A stretch of 64,000 nucleotides of DNA, from positions 25,889,519 to 25,953,518 of the forward strand of contig NW_025336598.1 of the NCBI RefSeq assembly GCF_004798865.1, read 5' to 3'. The position numbers and the translations under genes were made by a program. Of the stretch, positions 60,536 through 64,000 are shown piece after piece. The number at the start of each line of letters is the position of its first letter. Position 1 is the first letter of the stretch. The stretch comes from Varanus komodoensis (taxonomy: Eukaryota > Chordata > Lepidosauria > Squamata > Varanidae). The notes below the pieces were generated by a model. It ran no database searches, was not told where the DNA came from, and worked only from the letters and a program-made list of their open reading frames with translations.

Positions 60536-60607
60536 CAGAGGTGGGCAACCTGTGGCCCTCCAGATGTTTTTGGCTTATAATTCCCATCAACTCTGCCCAG
60601 CAAAGCC
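60536..60607 (+). mobile_element. hAT-like foldback, left half
   Basis: CAGAGGTGGGCAACCTGTGG, then CCCTCCAGATGTTTTTGGCT and ATAATTCCCATCAAC, is a well-kept left arm of the same foldback family as 36.1 and 23.56 kb. The right arm was not found, so the copy is truncated. Confidence 0.65.
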
Positions 60608-60614
60608 AGTGGCA

Positions 60615-62458
60615 AATTGAAGGCTGTCTTATTTGTCAATATGGAATCCATGGCATAAACTGGTTCATTTCTTTTGATTCCCTATAAGATCCATTATTTG
60701 CTTGGATCCACTTTTTCCTCAGAGGAAACATGTAGAGGGACAGTGGAAAGTTGAACTACATTTGGTATGCATAAAGAGTTGTCACTGCAGCAATACTCAT
60801 TCAGAAACTGTTTAAAAGCACCTGATTAGTAGAAACTCTATCCAACCCCTGTTCTCCACACTTGTACCATCATGGGAAAAAGAGAGCAGGGATGAGTCCA
60901 CTGCATGTGAAAGGCTCCAGAGCATGCAATCCTCTCCACTCTACCAGTGACACCCATGGCATGTGAATGGTTATGGGGAAAGGTATGGGGAAGTGGTACC
61001 AAAGGGCTCTTCCCTGCTGTCCCCCTCACATGATGGTAACATGTGGTAATGATTGGTTGTTCAAGGGAAGTTCTTGGAAATCTGGTATACAGATTTCAAT
61101 GATTGTTATGCTCTACTTTATATCATCAACAATACTGCCAGTGTGACAAAATTACTCCAGGCAACATTCAAATTTTAACTGGAAGAGTCCATAGTTGATG
61201 TTCCCACATACCCAGATCTTTCCAGTATTGCTGAACAATTTTTTAAATATATTTCACCAGCAGAAACCCATTAATGTCCTCTGGATCACTTTATTTGGGT
61301 AATATCATTAAGAAGATGCAATTAAAGGGGCACCTAGTAAATGACATCTAAAATGCTAACCAAAGTCCCATAGTCCCAGTGAAGAACATTTTAAAAGGAG
61401 GAAAATAAGGTCATAGCAGGCAATCAGTATCAGTGCAGAAGGGAGAACTTGACAGAACAGGCAATGGGATGATATAACAAAGGTCATGGCTTATAAAATG
61501 TTTGATACAAACTGCAGCATAATGTTCTTTCCCAATATGCAGGAAATGACATCCATTTTCTGCCCTCCAGAGTCTCTTGTGATTGCACAATGTATTAAAC
61601 AACAACAACTAATGCACCAGCACTCGGATAAATTAAAAAAAAATCCAGCTTACAAATCATGTGTAATGACTAATGAACTAATGACTAATGGGGAGGTTTA
61701 TCACTATACGGATTAGAAGATGTGTCCACCCAACTCAGTGCAGTGTGGAAGAACTTGCCAGTTATCATGATGCTCATGTTCCATTGCTATCAAGCACTCT
61801 CTTGATGGTTTAATTAAATCACTAGGCCTTATCCAACTATGTTAAACACGTTCATGCCCTATTGATAACAATTGGAGAGATAGGAGTGCGTGCTTAACTC
61901 TTCCACCAGAATCATTGAAATGTACAATTACTTGATATTAACTACATCTTGACACATTTGCTTTGCATACATAATGTATCATTTTTTTCCATTTAATGAT
62001 CTTCACACAGTTTAAAAAACCTTAGTTTTATGCACTGGAATAAAATTTCCTATTACCTATATATTCACGCATTAAGCTATGAACTAAACTATAACTACTG
62101 TGAGACTGGTCATCTCATAACTTTACTTGTCTACATAAAAAATCATGAGAGTGGCAGAGATTGGCTTGCAAGAAAGTAGGGCTTGCAAACAACAAGCAAT
62201 GTCAGAAGCCGCACATGTTCTGGGTCAGCTTCTGATCCTCGTACATCCCATCATGTTTTCAGATGGGGTCATAAGCCAGAATCTCTGATTGTGAAAAAAT
62301 CTAAGCTTGTTCAGCTGGAGCCTTCTCAGCTTCAGGCACCAGTGGACCAGCTTGTAAGTGAATGTCAGAGATGGGGCTTGCTGAGTTCCCACCACCCCTT
62401 CTCACTTTGGGCCTACACACCTGAGTCACCTTGGGACTAGAGACTAAATCAATTATTT
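60615..62458. other. Unassigned sequence
   Basis: No gene or classified repeat is supported. Open frames are below 90 codons. Confidence 0.5.
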
Positions 62459-62460
62459 TG

Positions 62461-62505
62461 GCATAAGCTTTCATGGACTATAGTCAGCTTTCAGAGGCAT
62501 GGATT
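62461..62505. mobile_element. Short piece of a dispersed amniote repeat
   Basis: GCATAAGCTTTCATGGACTA, then TAGTCAGCTTTCAGAGGCAT and GGA, resembles the reptile repeat ATAAGCTTTCxTGGxCTAxAGCCCACTTCATCAGATGCATGGA. Only this core is seen. Confidence 0.5.
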
Positions 62506-62522
62506 AGTACCAAGAGCTTCAG

Positions 62523-62569
<47 letters not shown>
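62523..62569. repeat. (ATT)n microsatellite ending at an assembly gap
   Basis: Fifteen or more perfect ATT units run up to the first N. The true array length is unknown. Confidence 0.97.
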
Positions 62570-62669
62570 NNNNNNNNNNNNNNNNNNNNNNNNNNNNNNN
62601 NNNNNNNNNNNNNNNNNNNNNNNNNNNNNNNNNNNNNNNNNNNNNNNNNNNNNNNNNNNNNNNNNNNNN
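62570..62669. other. Assembly gap of 100 N
   Basis: Exactly 100 N characters, the usual placeholder for a gap of unknown size. Frames drawn across it are meaningless. Confidence 0.99.
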
Positions 62670-64000
62670 GTACTATGTGATTAATTAAAAGTCAAATGTT
62701 GCCAGCCTAGAACACTGGGGGGAGTTAGGGATGATTCTGCCTCCCAAAAAACTTTTAGATTCACCTGACTTTCTGATAACCTGAATGTGTTTACCAGTAG
62801 AATATCAATCCTACAGACTTCCTGTAGTCTGAGAATAAAATGAAGAGAAAAAATGGATAGCCCATAATTCACCACTCCAACATTAAAAACAATGAGTAAA
62901 ACCCATAATAAAAAAACTAATAAACTTTTGGACAAATTTACAAGACATTAATTGTGTTTGTCTGACTACAGGCCTATTTCATAAAGCATACATGACATTA
63001 TATTTTATTAATTTAATCTCATCTATTCCAAGGAAAAGTGTTTAATGTATTCTGGCTGCAATCTACATTCATATTCTTAGTTAAAGAAATTGTAGCCCAG
63101 GTCTTTATCCATAAAAATATATATATCCTATAAAATAGAATTCATTACTCTAGTACAGCTAGAAAGTTAAATGTCAAGGTAGAGGGAAAAAGAGGATGTA
63201 GTGGAGGAGTGGAGAACAGGTATTTAGTCTGAAATTTACAACCCACTTATGCCAGAGTTGTCCCCAAACAGTCCTATTGACTCCTGTAGAAAGTACTTCA
63301 AGGTAAGTGGGTTATGAATTGCATCTCAGGTCACAATATGCATTTATAGTAACTAAATATCATGCCATCCTTTACAGCATAATAAAAAGAGCTGTTCCAC
63401 ACTTAAAATACTGGATTTTAATGGTGCATTCTAGCAAAGCACTCTCAGGTTGTTAAGCCAAGTAGCCAGAGAAGGTGCTTAGAGAACTGTTCTTAAAGTT
63501 GGATCCCCTGACAAATTTTTTGGAACCCCTTCCAAGAATGATAAGCAGGAAGCCAAGTTCTTTATAAAATACCTTACAAAAAATAAAAGGGGCACAAGTT
63601 TGGGTTCAGGTACATTCTATGTGATTGATGTCACATGTAGTCTGATCCTGTGTGTGGTTCCATGAAAAGCTAATTTTCAGAATTTTCAATAAAACTATGG
63701 GTTGCAGGGATACACTTCTGCTACTCCACAAATGCACACGCATATGCATATTCATTGAACACATGTACAAATGTGTGAATAGAACTCGTGACCATACAAG
63801 AATAATTTAAAATCACAAGGTGCTTGCTTAAGCAAACTCAGCCATAATGGATGACCAAGCTCCAGGACTCCAGTACTATATTAAAGTGATGAGTTCATTT
63901 TTATGTCACTGGCTTGCATGAATTTCAGAGCAAAGACACATTGTGATATAACGGAACGTGCCATAATGAAGTATCTGTATCCAATTTAAAAATGCTACAA
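62670..64000. other. Unassigned AT-rich sequence
   Basis: No gene is supported. 63.236-63.33 kb (CAACCCACTTATGCC, CCTATTGACTCCTG, AAGGTAAGTGGGTTATGAAT) has inverted ends, CAACCCACTTA and TAAGTGGGTTATG, and may be another decayed inverted-repeat element. Confidence 0.45.

Noticed and set aside
62473-62688. Frame running across the N gap
   Set aside because: It consists of the ATT repeat (poly-Leu) and unknown residues.

Overview
This window is non-coding nuclear DNA from an amniote, most likely a squamate reptile (lizard or snake). The call rests on the repeats. There is a Bov-B LINE with its typical 3' tail, several CR1 3' ends with the ATTCTATG-type terminus, an L2/CR1-like reverse-transcriptase fragment, tRNA-derived SINEs, retroposon tails that end in AATAAA-type repeats, and many short inverted-repeat elements. 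All of these are decayed and short. I cannot name the species. No exon, processed gene copy, structural RNA gene or CpG-island promoter could be recognised, so the window reads as a gene desert or part of a very large intron. No retrovirus-like, LTR or Polinton-like element was recognised.

Layout. 1-8.6 kb is mostly unassigned, AT-rich sequence with one TTAA-bounded inverted-repeat element and a TG microsatellite. At 8.6-8.9 kb lies a minus-strand LINE reverse-transcriptase fragment with a visible YADD box. 11-15 kb holds a retroposon tail enclosed in inverted arms and two more TTAA-type elements. 19.5-23.7 kb is dense: a minus-strand Bov-B tail, a GC-rich block with an unusually long open frame on the minus strand, a plus-strand Bov-B LINE with a large internal deletion, a TTAA element and a hAT-like foldback. 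27.2-27.6 kb is a minus-strand CR1 reverse-transcriptase relic. 29.4 kb is a long compound microsatellite. 34-36.8 kb has a polypyrimidine tract, an apparently split SINE, a TG repeat, the best-bounded hAT-like foldback and a MIR/CORE-SINE-like copy. 38-52 kb carries four CR1 3' ends, three SINE or CR1-like bodies (one split by about 360 bp) and assorted simple repeats. 56.6-57.1 kb is an AGTC-rich element with inverted arms. At 58.9 kb there is a perfect 19-bp hairpin, at 60.3 kb a tRNA-derived SINE head, and at 62.57 kb a 100-base assembly gap directly after an ATT array.

The parts do not work together as a system. They are independent insertions of different ages. The best leads are the long minus-strand open frame at 21.0-22.1 kb, the dispersed inverted-repeat families with TTAA at their ends, the two interrupted SINEs and the 58.9 kb hairpin. 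All family assignments come from recognising consensus patterns by eye, not from a search.
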